Origin: Bacteroidales bacterium
GTDB taxonomy: Bacteria > Bacteroidota > Bacteroidia > Bacteroidales > UBA932
Reading direction: 5' to 3'
Length of the DNA: 64,000 nucleotides
NCBI GenBank assembly: GCA_017529425.1
Contig: JAFXNQ010000017.1
Span: forward strand, 1-64,000
Below the pieces are notes generated by a model, which worked only from the letters and a program-made list of their open reading frames with translations, had not been told where the DNA came from and did no database searches. Position numbers and translations under genes: made by a program. Of this stretch, positions 34,320 to 43,924 are shown piece after piece. Every line of letters starts with the position of its first letter. Position 1 is the first letter of the stretch.

Positions 34320-35969
34320 TTAAGAATATAAGAATCGTTTGATACTCATCTTTGGTGTCTTCTCAAACGGGTTCTTCTGGAGTTCTACCTTTGTGAGCTG
34401 GCTGTAGTTAGGCAGCAGCCGGTTGGCACCGCGGCGGATAGTTTCGGCAAGTTCTGCCTGGTCTTCGCCGCTCTCGGGAAGGATAGCCTGGTCGGGATAA
34501 ACAAGTGCGACAAGTTTGCCGGCGCGGTCTACCACCACGCTCTCGGCCACACCCGGCTGATTGTTGACCACTGCCTCAACCTCTTCCGGATATATGTTCT
34601 GTCCGTTTGCGGAGAGAATCATACTCTTGCTGCGGCCGCGGATGAATACGTTGCCGTCGGCATCCATTGTCCCGAGGTCGCCGGTGCGGAGCCATCCGTC
34701 ATCGGTAAACAAGGTGGCACTGGCCTCCTCGTTCTTATAATAGCCTATGCAGACGCTCTGGCCGCGGGCCTGTATCTCGCCGGCCACGTGCTCGGGGTCA
34801 TCTGAGTCGATACGGATCTCTACGATGTCAATTGCACGGCCGCAGGAGCCCTGGACATATTCCCGTGCGGGGCGATAGGCCAGCAGGGGGCAGGCCTCGG
34901 TCATGCCGTAGCCCACGGTGTATGGGAATTTGATCTTGCGGAACCATTTCTCGACCTCTGGGTTGAGCGCTGCGCCACCCATAATGAACTCGGTGACATT
35001 GCCGCCGAAGGCATTGTACAGCCCGTCCCGGATCTTCTTGAAAATGACCTGGCGGATGCCGGGGATGCAGCAGAGGACCTTCATCGCGGGCTTGTCCACG
35101 ACCGGTTTGATCTTGCTCTTGTAAATCTTCTCCATAACCAGCGGAACGGTGACAAGGAGGTGAGGCTTATAGTCGGCATAAGCCTTGAGCAGGATTGCGG
35201 GGGTAGGGGTCTTGCCAAGCCAGTACATACTGCAGCCGTTGCATACCTGATACATGAACTCAATCATCAGGCCGTACATATGGGCCATAGGGAGCATGGT
35301 GACCATGTTATGGTCGGGGGCTATGGGCATCCAGCGGTTGCAATAGTCTATCATCGCGCTCATGTTGCGGCGGGTGAGCATCACCCCCTTGGGGTTGCCG
35401 GTGGAGCCTGAGGTGTAGTTGATGATGGCCAACTCGTCCATATTGTCGGTGGAATAGTTGACATCGGCAGGCTTCAGCCCTTCTGGATATTTGGCGGCGT
35501 AGGCATCCTCCATTGCGTCAAATGCCTTTTTGACATCATCGTCAGATGCATGGAGCAGGTCCCATTTTTCTATGTTGATTGCAAAGCGCAGACGCGGCAT
35601 CGCCTTCACATCCATCTTTGCCCATTTTGCGGCTGTCGTGAACAGACCCACACTCTCGGAGTGGTCAACAAGGTTGCACACGCTGTCGGGTGTAAAATCA
35701 AATAAAATGGTGACTGCCACAGAGCCGTAAGTGTTGATTGCGAGGAAAACCATGCCCCAGCGGGCGCAGTTGTGGGCGCAGATAGCCACCTTGTCGTCCT
35801 TAGGCTTGATGCCTGCGGCAGACATGAACAGACTGAGTTTTTCTATGCGGATGGCCATCTCGCCAAAGCTGTAGCTCTCGCCGCCAACGTCGTTGAGGGC
35901 CTTTTTATCCCAGAACCTGCGGATTGACTCCTGCAGACTGGCAATATAGTGGGGATACTCTGTTACCAT
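34320..35969 (-). CDS. AMP-binding long-chain acyl-CoA synthetase (FadD-like)
   Basis: A 549-residue ANL-superfamily ligase that activates fatty acids with ATP and CoA. The AMP-binding P-loop is INYTSGSTGNPKGVMLTRRN; later motifs are VGYGMTEACPLLAYR, DGWLRTGDLGTMDADGNVFIRGRSK, and the C-terminal hinge/lysine region. The family and length are typical, but chain-length preference cannot be told. It is a single-gene unit; a TATTTTTG -7 box lies upstream (36011-36018). Confidence 0.92.
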   Translation of the reverse strand: MVTEYPHYIASLQESIRRFWDKKALNDVGGESYSFGEMAIRIEKLSLFMSAAGIKPKDDKVAICAHNCARWGMVFLAINTYGSVAVTILFDFTPDSVCNLVDHSESVGLFTTAAKWAKMDVKAMPRLRFAINIEKWDLLHASDDDVKKAFDAMEDAYAAKYPEGLKPADVNYSTDNMDELAIINYTSGSTGNPKGVMLTRRNMSAMIDYCNRWMPIAPDHNMVTMLPMAHMYGLMIEFMYQVCNGCSMYWLGKTPTPAILLKAYADYKPHLLVTVPLVMEKIYKSKIKPVVDKPAMKVLCCIPGIRQVIFKKIRDGLYNAFGGNVTEFIMGGAALNPEVEKWFRKIKFPYTVGYGMTEACPLLAYRPAREYVQGSCGRAIDIVEIRIDSDDPEHVAGEIQARGQSVCIGYYKNEEASATLFTDDGWLRTGDLGTMDADGNVFIRGRSKSMILSANGQNIYPEEVEAVVNNQPGVAESVVVDRAGKLVALVYPDQAILPESGEDQAELAETIRRGANRLLPNYSQLTKVELQKNPFEKTPKMSIKRFLYS

Positions 35970-36010
35970 ATTTTAAGCTTTAGTGATTAATTTTTGCACA
36001 CATTATCTTT

Positions 36011-36018
36011 CAAAAATA
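36011..36018 (-). promoter_or_regulatory. candidate -7 box (TATTTTTG) for the acyl-CoA synthetase gene
   Basis: TATTTTTG on the minus strand fits TAnnTTTG and is 41 bases before the start. No matching -33 element is seen. Confidence 0.4.
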
Positions 36019-36074
36019 ACAATTTTTGGCGAAATACCTATCTGTCAGTGGCCGGCCTACGTCCGTGGCGGCTT

Positions 36075-38435
36075 TTATCGGTATTTCTCCAGCAGGGCTG
36101 CTATCTCGGCGCGACGTTGGAGGAGGTACTGCGGGTCTTTGATGTAGTACTTTTCGTCGTGGGTGGCGTCATCATCCTGGAAGACATCGCGGGGTAGGGT
36201 CAGCAGTCCGCGTGCTTTTCGGGCATCGGAGGCGGTCATCTGCGGAATCATCTTCTCCAGTAGGGTCAGGTATTCGTAATCCTCGATGCCGTCGCGCAGG
36301 ATTTCGAGCCTTATGCAGGGAACCGGCTTTGAGGTGTATGGAGTTTCGGTGTCGATGCCGGGCTTGCGGTTGTTGTGGTAGAACAGCATTCCGTCGCCGT
36401 TGCCCCATATTTTCTGGTCCATCTCAAAATTCTTTGCGCCGACCTCGCCGCTGATAAAGCTGGCCGGCTCTTCCCAGACACTTTTGAATTCGCCGTTTTC
36501 GGTGGCGGCCAGGGCGGTCCAGTAGTTGTTCCTCCAGATCAGTATGCCTTTCAGTCCCAGGGTCCGGGTGGCCCAGATCCACATACGCATATCTATTCCG
36601 TCGTGGTCGATGAAATTGGTGAAGAACGGGGCGCGGGTGGCGGTGCACAGGTAGGTCCAAACCTCTTTGCCCGGCATTGAATGCACGCGGGCAATCTTGT
36701 CGTGGTCGTCCAGGCAGTTCCAGCTGACGCAGAAAATGTCGGTGACGTCAATGATGTCCACCTGTGGGTCGTTTGCGTGGCTCATAACCCAGGGAAACTG
36801 CTCTGCGATGAAGGGTCTCAGACGCGGTGCAAACTTCTTGATGAGGGCATTGGTGGCGCGTATCATAGGATAGGCGTCCGGGAAAGGCTCGTCCACCCAG
36901 TAGATGTAGGCCTTGTCCAGCAGGTTAAGTTTGTCAAATTCCGCCTCTATCTGCTGTACGCAGTCTTTAAATATGACTTCGTGCTCAGGAGTGCCGAACG
37001 GGAAGCCGCAGGCGTTGTGCAGCACCGGGATGTCGAAGGTGAAGCCGGTGAACCAGGGCGTTTCACCATAGTATCTGGCGGCGGTCTTTTCAAAGTCGCT
37101 CCAGTCGATGTTCACCTTGAAGCGGGTGGTGTCAGGCTCGAAGCCTCCCTGCGGCAGCAGATTCCCGCCGGTTGTGAGGTTGATGAAGCGGATATTGTCG
37201 TACCAGGTTCTTCCGGTGGTCTCGCCGCCGATAATTGCATTGGCGCCATAGAGGCGGAGTGCGGCGTATGCTGCCTCCTTCGGCAGACGGTCTATGCTAA
37301 GAGTGTCGCTCTTCCATTCGCTGCCTGCCTTGAAATGGATGTAGTGGCTGCGGTAGGGCAGCAGGTTTTTGCCGGAGTCGTAGCAATCGACCCTCAGGGT
37401 TGAGGTTGCGGGGCTCTCGGTGCGGTTGTCAAAGATGACCTGGTATTTGTTGTTGCAGGACACAGGGATAAACTGTCCGGTGGCCCTGGCGGAGACATTC
37501 TTGTCGTAAGCGCCGTCTGTCACAATGTAGCTGTACCGGCCCTCCGTCTTTGTGCCGGGGTCAAAGTTGCCGCCTTTCCATTCGACCCCCTCATAGCTGA
37601 ATTTGGCGGGAGTCAGATAAAACGGAGCGTAAGAAGGGGAGATGCGGTAGTCGTGGTACATCTCCATATAGTTGTGGAAAGCCTCTTCTTTCTGCTCCTG
37701 TGTCTTGAGGTTCTCGTATTCTATCACGTGGTCAAAGCGGAAGCCGAAACCGGAGTGGAGGGTGGGCACGGCAGGAAGGGTTATGTCGCGAACCTTGAGG
37801 CTGACGGGGACTTTCACGCTCCAGCCGTTTGCGCCGGACAGGGTCACAGAGCCTTTATATGTGCCCGGAGCCTGGTCTGCCGGGGTGTAGAGGGTAATCC
37901 AGAAAGAGGTGTTCTGACCCTTGGGCGCGTCCTGCGGCGCTTCGTACAGCGGCAGCGGGTCGGGCCACTCGCCCGGCCAGCCGTAACTGTCGTTGGTGTA
38001 ATATGTGGTGACATATTCCACCTTGCGGACCGTGGCGGTGATGCCGGCCGGCGGCGTCAATCCAGGGTTGCCGTCAGCTGCTGTGATATCGTCGAAGCCA
38101 TCTACCTTTACGGAGAGCCCCTTCATATCCTCCCTGGGGCTGATAACCACGATGAACGATTCGTATTCGTGACGGGCGGTGGACAGCTTCACCTCACGGC
38201 CCTTGCGCTTTGCCACAGGGGTGTCCTTCATCACCTTATAGATACCCTCTGCCCACCAGACATCTGCCTGGGGAGTATTCTTGATAAGATATCCGTAGCC
38301 CCCCTGGGCTTTCATATACGGGTCGCACTTGTCCATCTCGCCGGGGAGTTTCTTCTGGGCGCCGGCAGGGATTGCCCCGCACAGTACGGCCGTCAAAAGC
38401 AGAATGAGAGTTATTGTCTGTTTTATCTTCATCAT
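36075..38435 (-). CDS. GH123-like (DUF4091) glycoside hydrolase, paralogue 1
   Basis: An exported 786-residue protein (signal peptide about 1-26, ending GAQ). The N-terminal beta-sandwich (about 30-240) includes KCDPYMKAQGGYGYLIKNT and NTSFWITLYTP. An inserted module of about 150 residues follows (about 280-430). The (beta/alpha)8-type domain has WVDEPFPDAYP with an Asp515-Glu516 pair, matching the adjacent Asp-Glu catalytic pair of GH123 beta-N-acetylgalactosaminidases. The C-terminal RLEILRDGIEDYEYLTLLEKM is the DUF4091/GH123 end motif. Its start overlaps the upstream paralogue's stop by 4 bases. The exact substrate is uncertain. Confidence 0.83.
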   Translation of the reverse strand: MMKIKQTITLILLLTAVLCGAIPAGAQKKLPGEMDKCDPYMKAQGGYGYLIKNTPQADVWWAEGIYKVMKDTPVAKRKGREVKLSTARHEYESFIVVISPREDMKGLSVKVDGFDDITAADGNPGLTPPAGITATVRKVEYVTTYYTNDSYGWPGEWPDPLPLYEAPQDAPKGQNTSFWITLYTPADQAPGTYKGSVTLSGANGWSVKVPVSLKVRDITLPAVPTLHSGFGFRFDHVIEYENLKTQEQKEEAFHNYMEMYHDYRISPSYAPFYLTPAKFSYEGVEWKGGNFDPGTKTEGRYSYIVTDGAYDKNVSARATGQFIPVSCNNKYQVIFDNRTESPATSTLRVDCYDSGKNLLPYRSHYIHFKAGSEWKSDTLSIDRLPKEAAYAALRLYGANAIIGGETTGRTWYDNIRFINLTTGGNLLPQGGFEPDTTRFKVNIDWSDFEKTAARYYGETPWFTGFTFDIPVLHNACGFPFGTPEHEVIFKDCVQQIEAEFDKLNLLDKAYIYWVDEPFPDAYPMIRATNALIKKFAPRLRPFIAEQFPWVMSHANDPQVDIIDVTDIFCVSWNCLDDHDKIARVHSMPGKEVWTYLCTATRAPFFTNFIDHDGIDMRMWIWATRTLGLKGILIWRNNYWTALAATENGEFKSVWEEPASFISGEVGAKNFEMDQKIWGNGDGMLFYHNNRKPGIDTETPYTSKPVPCIRLEILRDGIEDYEYLTLLEKMIPQMTASDARKARGLLTLPRDVFQDDDATHDEKYYIKDPQYLLQRRAEIAALLEKYR

Positions 38436-40753
38436 CGTGGCGTTTGATTGTATTTATCCAATAGGTCGGCTATCTGCCCGCGGCGCTGGAACAGGTACTG
38501 CGGGTCGTATATATACCAGATGTCGGTGGTTTCCAGATTGTCGTCCATAAAGACTTCCGGGGGAAGGCCCAGCAGTTTGCGGGCTTTGGCTGCGTCAGAG
38601 GCGCTCATTGCCGGAATCTTCGCCTCCAGCATCGTCAGGTATTCATAGTCCTCTATCCCGTCGCGCAGCGTTTCCAGGCGCAGGCAGGGTATGGGATAGC
38701 CGGTGTAGGGTGTGGTGCGGTCTTCGTTGGGATGGCGGTTGTGGGGATAGAAGAAGATGCCGTCGCCCACGGCCAGCAGCCTTTGAGTCAGCTGGTCGCT
38801 GTACGCAAAGCAGTAGGGCTCTTCCCAGGGGTCTTGCAACTTACCGCCGGTATATTGGCTCCCGGAGTTCCAGTCTGTGGATGCCCACATCAGAATTCCC
38901 TTAAAGCCGTACATATAAGATGCCCACAGCCAGATGCGCATATCGATGGCATTGGCATCTATGAAGTCGGTGAAATAGGGGTGCTTGGTGGTGGCGCACA
39001 GATAGTTCCAGGGTTCCTGCTCCGGCCTCTGCTGATACTTTTTGATGACCTCGTGGTTTTCGAAACACTCCCAGCTTACGCAGCTGATGTCGGTGGTGCC
39101 GCTTATGTCCATAGTGTCGTACCGGCGTTCGCGCCAGGTGATCAGCTCGGTCATAAAGGTACGGATTCCCGGTGCATACCTTTTGATCATATTGTGGGTG
39201 TCTTCCAGCAGGGGGTATGCCGGCGGCATAGGTTCGTCGCCCCAGTAAACCATAGTCTTGTCCAGCATTCCGGCCGCTTTGAGACCCGCCTGCAACTGGG
39301 TCAGGCAGCTGGCCATCAGCTTCTCGTACTCAGGCGTGCCCTGCTTGAAACCACCTATTGAACCCGGCCAGGAATTGCTGAAGTTTACGCTGCCGATGCC
39401 GGCTATCTTGACGGAGAAATAGCGCATCCCGTCAATATCGCGGTATTTGGCTGCCGCCTTGTTGAATTCGGTGAAATCTACGTCCACCTTGATTTTGTCG
39501 AGGTCTACCTCAAAGTTGCCTTGCGGGAATATGTTCTCGCCTGTAGCGCAGTTTATTACCTTTATGTCGTCGAACCACGTAGTGCCGGTGTCGCCTCCCG
39601 AGGCGAGATATCCGGCCGCAAAGAGCCGCACCTGGATGTATGCCGTGCGGGGGTCGAAGCGGTCAATCTCCAATGTGAACTCCTGCCATTCGGTGTTCAT
39701 ATCCAGATGCTTGAAGAGGCGGCGGAAGGTGAGTGGATTGCGATTGGCGTCAAAGCAGTCTACAATCAGCTGAGTGGTGGTCTCTTCTGTGGATTTTGCG
39801 CTGACGCAGATGCGGTACTTGGCATCGCCCTTTACCGGGATAAACCTGGGGCTCCATACAGCCTCCACATTGCCGCCGGCGGAGCCGTCGGAAACCACGT
39901 ATGAGTACTTGCCCTCCGCGGCGGTGCTGCTGTCGTAGTAGCCCCCGGTCCATTCGGGCGGTGTTACATTGTACTTAATCGGGCCCAGGTAGAAGGGGTC
40001 ACGCGTCTGAATCTTATAATCGTTGAAGGCCTTGATGTAATTGTCAAATGCCTCGCGCTGCTGCTCCGGGGTGTTGAGGTTCTCATACTGGATGACCTGG
40101 TTGAACCAGAGGCCGAAGTCGGCATTGCAGCTGGGGCGGTCGGGCAGGGTGAATCTACGTACCTTTACGCTTATGGGGGCCGATACTTTCCAGCCGGAGG
40201 CGTCGGAGAGCGTCACACGGCCGGTATAGCTCCTGGCGGCGAACCCCGCGGGAGTCTTGAATGTTATCCAGAAGGAGGTATTCTCGCCGGAGGGTGCGTC
40301 TGCCGGGGTGTCGTAGAGCGGCAGCGGATCGGGCCAGTAACCGGGGAAGCCAAAGGAATCGCTGTTGTAGAACAGGTTGACATATTCTGTCTTGCGGATA
40401 GTGGCTTTTATGCCGTCCGGCAGGCCGCTGAGTTCCACCCTCAGGTCTTTCAGAACTTGTTTGGGATTGACCACAAGGATGAACGATTCGTATTCGTTGC
40501 GGGCGGTGTTCATCTTGATGGTGCCGCCGCGGCGTTTCGCAGTAGGGGTATCCTTCATCACCTTGTAGCATCCCTCGGCCCACCAGACATCGGCCTTGGG
40601 TGTATTCTTGATGAGATATCCGTAGCCCCCCTGGAGGTTCATATACGGGTCACACTTGTCCAGCGTCTCAGCCTTCCACCCTTTGGCGGAGACGTGAAGT
40701 GACAGCGACATTACCAACGTAAGTGCAAAAAAGGTTTTTAATATATGTTTCAT
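38432..40753 (-). CDS. GH123-like (DUF4091) glycoside hydrolase, paralogue 2
   Basis: A 773-residue paralogue. The start is set at ATG 40753 (MKHILKTFFALTLVMSLSLHVSAKG), which gives a normal signal peptide; 30 extra in-frame residues upstream are unlike one. It has the same layout as paralogue 1: N-terminal sandwich, inserted module, and catalytic domain with WGDEPMPPAYP (Asp506-Glu507). The end motif is RLETLRDGIEDYEYLTMLE. It is the middle gene of a three-gene run on the minus strand and is translationally coupled to paralogue 1. Confidence 0.83.
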   Translation of the reverse strand: MKHILKTFFALTLVMSLSLHVSAKGWKAETLDKCDPYMNLQGGYGYLIKNTPKADVWWAEGCYKVMKDTPTAKRRGGTIKMNTARNEYESFILVVNPKQVLKDLRVELSGLPDGIKATIRKTEYVNLFYNSDSFGFPGYWPDPLPLYDTPADAPSGENTSFWITFKTPAGFAARSYTGRVTLSDASGWKVSAPISVKVRRFTLPDRPSCNADFGLWFNQVIQYENLNTPEQQREAFDNYIKAFNDYKIQTRDPFYLGPIKYNVTPPEWTGGYYDSSTAAEGKYSYVVSDGSAGGNVEAVWSPRFIPVKGDAKYRICVSAKSTEETTTQLIVDCFDANRNPLTFRRLFKHLDMNTEWQEFTLEIDRFDPRTAYIQVRLFAAGYLASGGDTGTTWFDDIKVINCATGENIFPQGNFEVDLDKIKVDVDFTEFNKAAAKYRDIDGMRYFSVKIAGIGSVNFSNSWPGSIGGFKQGTPEYEKLMASCLTQLQAGLKAAGMLDKTMVYWGDEPMPPAYPLLEDTHNMIKRYAPGIRTFMTELITWRERRYDTMDISGTTDISCVSWECFENHEVIKKYQQRPEQEPWNYLCATTKHPYFTDFIDANAIDMRIWLWASYMYGFKGILMWASTDWNSGSQYTGGKLQDPWEEPYCFAYSDQLTQRLLAVGDGIFFYPHNRHPNEDRTTPYTGYPIPCLRLETLRDGIEDYEYLTMLEAKIPAMSASDAAKARKLLGLPPEVFMDDNLETTDIWYIYDPQYLFQRRGQIADLLDKYNQTPR

Positions 40754-40894
40754 ACTACTTTCATTGCGACGGTTTCTGCCCGTGGCGGCAACGATTCTGA
40801 TTATTAGTTCTTTATGGAATATCACTTGTGTATAGATGCGCAAGCGATATGTTGTAAAGCGCTGTGTATCAGTAGGGATGCTGCCACGGATGAT

Positions 40895-43195
40895 TTATCG
40901 GTACTTCTCTAACAGGGTAGCAATCTGTTCGCGGCGCTGGAAAAGGATCTGGGGGTCCTGTATGGTGTAGGCCTCTTTTTCGGTGAGGCTGTCATCCTGA
41001 TAGGCCTCTTTGGGCAGTACCAGCAGCTTGCGGGCCTTTTCCGCGTCGGCAGCGCTCATTCTGGGGATGGCAGTCTCCAGCATCGTCAGATATTCAAAGT
41101 CCTCTATGCCGTCGCGCAGTATCTCCAGGCGGACACAGGGAATTGGGTAGCCTGTGTATGCGGTGGTTTTGTCCTCGTTGGGATGGCGGTTGTGCGGGTA
41201 GAAGAGAATGCCGTCGCCCACCGCCAGCAGCCGTTGTATCATCTGGTTGTTGCTGCCAAAGCAATACGGGTCTTCCCACGGGTTCTGGAGGGTTCCGGCG
41301 GGTGACACCGTAGGGGAGTTCCACGAAGTGCTGGACCATATCAGGACTCCCTTGAAGCCGAACTGGTAAGAGGCCCAGAGCCAGATGCGCATATCAATCG
41401 CATTGTGGTCTATGAAGTTGGAGAAGTAGGGATACTTGGTGCCGCAGCAGAGGTAGTTCCACGCCTCCTTGCCGGGAACCTGATAGTTCTTGATGATATC
41501 GTGGTTTTCGAAACAGTCCCAGCTTACGCAGCTGATGTCGGTGCAGTCGCTTATGTCCAGGCTGTCGGTGGCGTGTCCCCTCCAGGTGCCCATCTCAGTC
41601 ATAAAGGTCTTGATGCCGGGAGCGTACTTCTTGAGCAGCCGGTGGGTATCGTAAAGGACGGGATAAGCAGGAGGATTGGGTTCATCGCCCCAATAGACGT
41701 AGGCTTTGTCGAGCATCCCGAGCTCTTTGAGACCTGCCTGAAGTTTGTTCAGCGTCTTGCCCATAAGAATTTCATATTCCGGAGAACCCTGCTGGAAACC
41801 GCACAGGATGCCCAGATGGGAATTGTTGAAATTTACGTCGCCAAGGCCCGGGATAGGGATGTCGAAGTATCTGAAACTGTCGTCGGCATAATACTTTTTG
41901 GCGGCTTTTGCGAACTCGGTAAGATCGACGTCCACCTCTATCGATTCGGGGTCAATCTCAAAGTTGCCTTCGGGGAAGACGTTCTCGCCTGTGGACAGGT
42001 CTGTCAGCCGGATGTCATCCCACCAGATGGTGCCTGTCTCCACGCCGTTGTGGTAGGCGCCTGAGCCGAAGATACGTATCTTGAGGTATTTGGTGCGAGG
42101 GTCAAGCTGCTGCAGGTCAATCTCGTGCTGCACCCACGTAGTGTCGGTATCCACCCACTGGAAGGCGTTGCGGAAGGGGATTAGCTTCTTGTCCGCATCG
42201 TAACTCTCCACCAGCATATGGCTGTAAACCACGGTGTCGCCCATTGCCCACGCCGTGAGTTTGTACGGGTGGCTGCTGTCCACCGGGATAAGGCCTCTGC
42301 TGTAGGAACCCTCCGTATTGCGGGTTACGGAGTTGTCGGTGAGCCTGTAGGAATATTTACCCTTCTTGGCGCGGCTGCTGTCGTAAATGCCGCCGGTCCA
42401 CTCCGTCTTGGAAAAGTTGTACTTGACAGGGGTGCGGAAGAAGGGGTCGCGCACCTGTATGCGGTAGTCCTTGAAGGCCTGCATATAGTTATCGTATGAT
42501 TCCTGCTTCTGCTCTTCGGTCTTGAGATTCTCATATTTTTCCACCTCCCAGAACCATAGGCCCATATCGGCATTCACGCTGGGACGCTGCGGAAGGGTGA
42601 AGTTGCGCACCTTGACGCTGACCGGCACGTCCACCTTCCAGCCACCGTCGGCGCTGAGTGTCACGCGGCCACTGTAGCTGTCCTGGTGATTTGCCGGGGT
42701 CTTGAGGGTGATCCAGAAGGAGGTATTCTCGCCGGCGGGGGCGTTGGCGGGAGCATCATAGAGCGGCAGCGGGTCGGGCCAGAGGCCGGGGAAACCGAAA
42801 TCATCACTGTTGTAGAAGACATTGACGTATTCGGTTTTGCGGACCACCGTCTCGATATCGGAAGGCAGGCCATCCACGGCCACCTTGAGATTCTTCAGCT
42901 CCTGTTTGGGATTGACCACCACGATAAACGATTCATACTCGTTCCTGGCGGTGGTCAGTTTCACGGTTCCTCCGCGATGCTTAGCCACGGGGGTGTCCTT
43001 CATCACCTTGTAGCACCCCTCGGCCCACCATACGGCTGCCTTGGAGTCATTCTTTACCAGATACCCGTAGCCCCCCTGGGTCTTCATATACGGGTCACAC
43101 TTGTCAAGTTTCTCTGCAACGAATTTCTTTTGTGCATTCAGCGGGAGTGCTGCCAGAGCGAGCAGCGCCAGAATAGGGAAGATAGTCTTTTTCAT
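40895..43195 (-). CDS. GH123-like (DUF4091) glycoside hydrolase, paralogue 3
   Basis: A 766-residue exported paralogue and the first gene of the three-gene run (signal peptide about 1-21, ending NAQ). It carries an N-terminal sandwich, an inserted module of about 150 residues that ends near the GIYDSSRAKKGKYSYR...TGTIWWDDIR region, and a catalytic domain with WGDEPNPPAYP (Asp504-Glu505). The C-terminus is VRLEILRDGIEDFEYLTMLE. A good promoter overlaps its very short leader (43203-43233). The tandem of paralogues suggests related enzymes for several GalNAc-type linkages, which is inference. Confidence 0.83.
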   Translation of the reverse strand: MKKTIFPILALLALAALPLNAQKKFVAEKLDKCDPYMKTQGGYGYLVKNDSKAAVWWAEGCYKVMKDTPVAKHRGGTVKLTTARNEYESFIVVVNPKQELKNLKVAVDGLPSDIETVVRKTEYVNVFYNSDDFGFPGLWPDPLPLYDAPANAPAGENTSFWITLKTPANHQDSYSGRVTLSADGGWKVDVPVSVKVRNFTLPQRPSVNADMGLWFWEVEKYENLKTEEQKQESYDNYMQAFKDYRIQVRDPFFRTPVKYNFSKTEWTGGIYDSSRAKKGKYSYRLTDNSVTRNTEGSYSRGLIPVDSSHPYKLTAWAMGDTVVYSHMLVESYDADKKLIPFRNAFQWVDTDTTWVQHEIDLQQLDPRTKYLKIRIFGSGAYHNGVETGTIWWDDIRLTDLSTGENVFPEGNFEIDPESIEVDVDLTEFAKAAKKYYADDSFRYFDIPIPGLGDVNFNNSHLGILCGFQQGSPEYEILMGKTLNKLQAGLKELGMLDKAYVYWGDEPNPPAYPVLYDTHRLLKKYAPGIKTFMTEMGTWRGHATDSLDISDCTDISCVSWDCFENHDIIKNYQVPGKEAWNYLCCGTKYPYFSNFIDHNAIDMRIWLWASYQFGFKGVLIWSSTSWNSPTVSPAGTLQNPWEDPYCFGSNNQMIQRLLAVGDGILFYPHNRHPNEDKTTAYTGYPIPCVRLEILRDGIEDFEYLTMLETAIPRMSAADAEKARKLLVLPKEAYQDDSLTEKEAYTIQDPQILFQRREQIATLLEKYR

Positions 43196-43202
43196 AGTAT
43201 CA

Positions 43203-43233
43203 CAAAGATACGAACGAAAAGGGTGCGGTGCAA
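43203..43233 (-). promoter_or_regulatory. promoter of the three-gene GH123-like run
   Basis: On the minus strand TTG (43233-43231), a 20-base spacer and TATCTTTG (43210-43203) match the consensus. The -7 box ends only 7 bases before the ATG at 43195, so the leader would be nearly absent. Confidence 0.6.
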
Positions 43234-43295
43234 GAGCGGGATACTCAATGGCTGGATGTAGTTGAAGACTAGTAATATATTCTTATATTAGCAAC

Positions 43296-43883
43296 ATGAA
43301 AGCAAGATTGATATTGATCACTATGACAACTCTGTTTTTGTCAGGGTGCAGTGGCGGCTGGTCGGCTGCCGAACGGAATCTTATTGAATCCCAGCCTGCT
43401 GTTATGCGGGTTCTCACCGTAGATGATACTACCGATTTGAAAGTCCTCCGGACTGCGTGCCGGGACTTCTCTGCACGAGAACTGGCCGATCCGTTGTATG
43501 CAGCGCTTGCATCCAAGTTAGTCGCTACCGTGACCTCGCCCGAGCAGGATGGCGTCGGCATTGCCGGCCCCCAGGTCGGGCTGTCGCGCAATGTCATCGC
43601 CGTGCAGCGCTTTGATAAAGAAGGCGATCCGTTCGAAGTGTATCCCAATATCCGCATCACCGCCTTTCGTGGTGAACCCGAGCCTGGCCCCGAAGGCTGT
43701 CTGTCCGTGCCCGGCCGTCGCGGCAAAGTGCTTCGCTGGCGGGACATCGACATCTGCTATACCTCGCCTGAAACAGGGCAGGAGGTTTCGGAGCGAGTAG
43801 AGGGTTTCACGGCAGTGATATTCCAGCACGAGACTGACCATCTGAAAGGGATTCTCTATACCGACAAGTTGGTGCAAGAATAA
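43296..43883 (+). CDS. def: lipoprotein peptide deformylase
   Basis: A 195-residue protein of the peptide deformylase fold with all three motifs: GVGIAGPQVG (motif 1; a Gly replaces the usual second Ala of GIAAPQVG), EGCLSVPG with Cys135, and FQHETDHLKG with His178, Glu179 and His182. The Fe/Zn site and catalytic Glu are therefore intact. Unlike cytosolic deformylases it begins with a lipoprotein signal (MTTLFLSGCSG, Cys18), so it should sit in the envelope, where nascent chains are not present. N-formyl peptides are a possible substrate. Whether it is the only def of the genome is not visible here. Confidence 0.85.
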   Translation: MKARLILITMTTLFLSGCSGGWSAAERNLIESQPAVMRVLTVDDTTDLKVLRTACRDFSARELADPLYAALASKLVATVTSPEQDGVGIAGPQVGLSRNVIAVQRFDKEGDPFEVYPNIRITAFRGEPEPGPEGCLSVPGRRGKVLRWRDIDICYTSPETGQEVSERVEGFTAVIFQHETDHLKGILYTDKLVQE

Positions 43884-43924
43884 ACCGTGGGCACGATTAA
43901 GCAAAGCGCCCGGAATCAGACGGC

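Noticed and set aside
40754..40843. Upstream extension of GH123-like paralogue 2
   Set aside because: The added 30 residues are charged and would bury the signal peptide that starts at ATG 40753.
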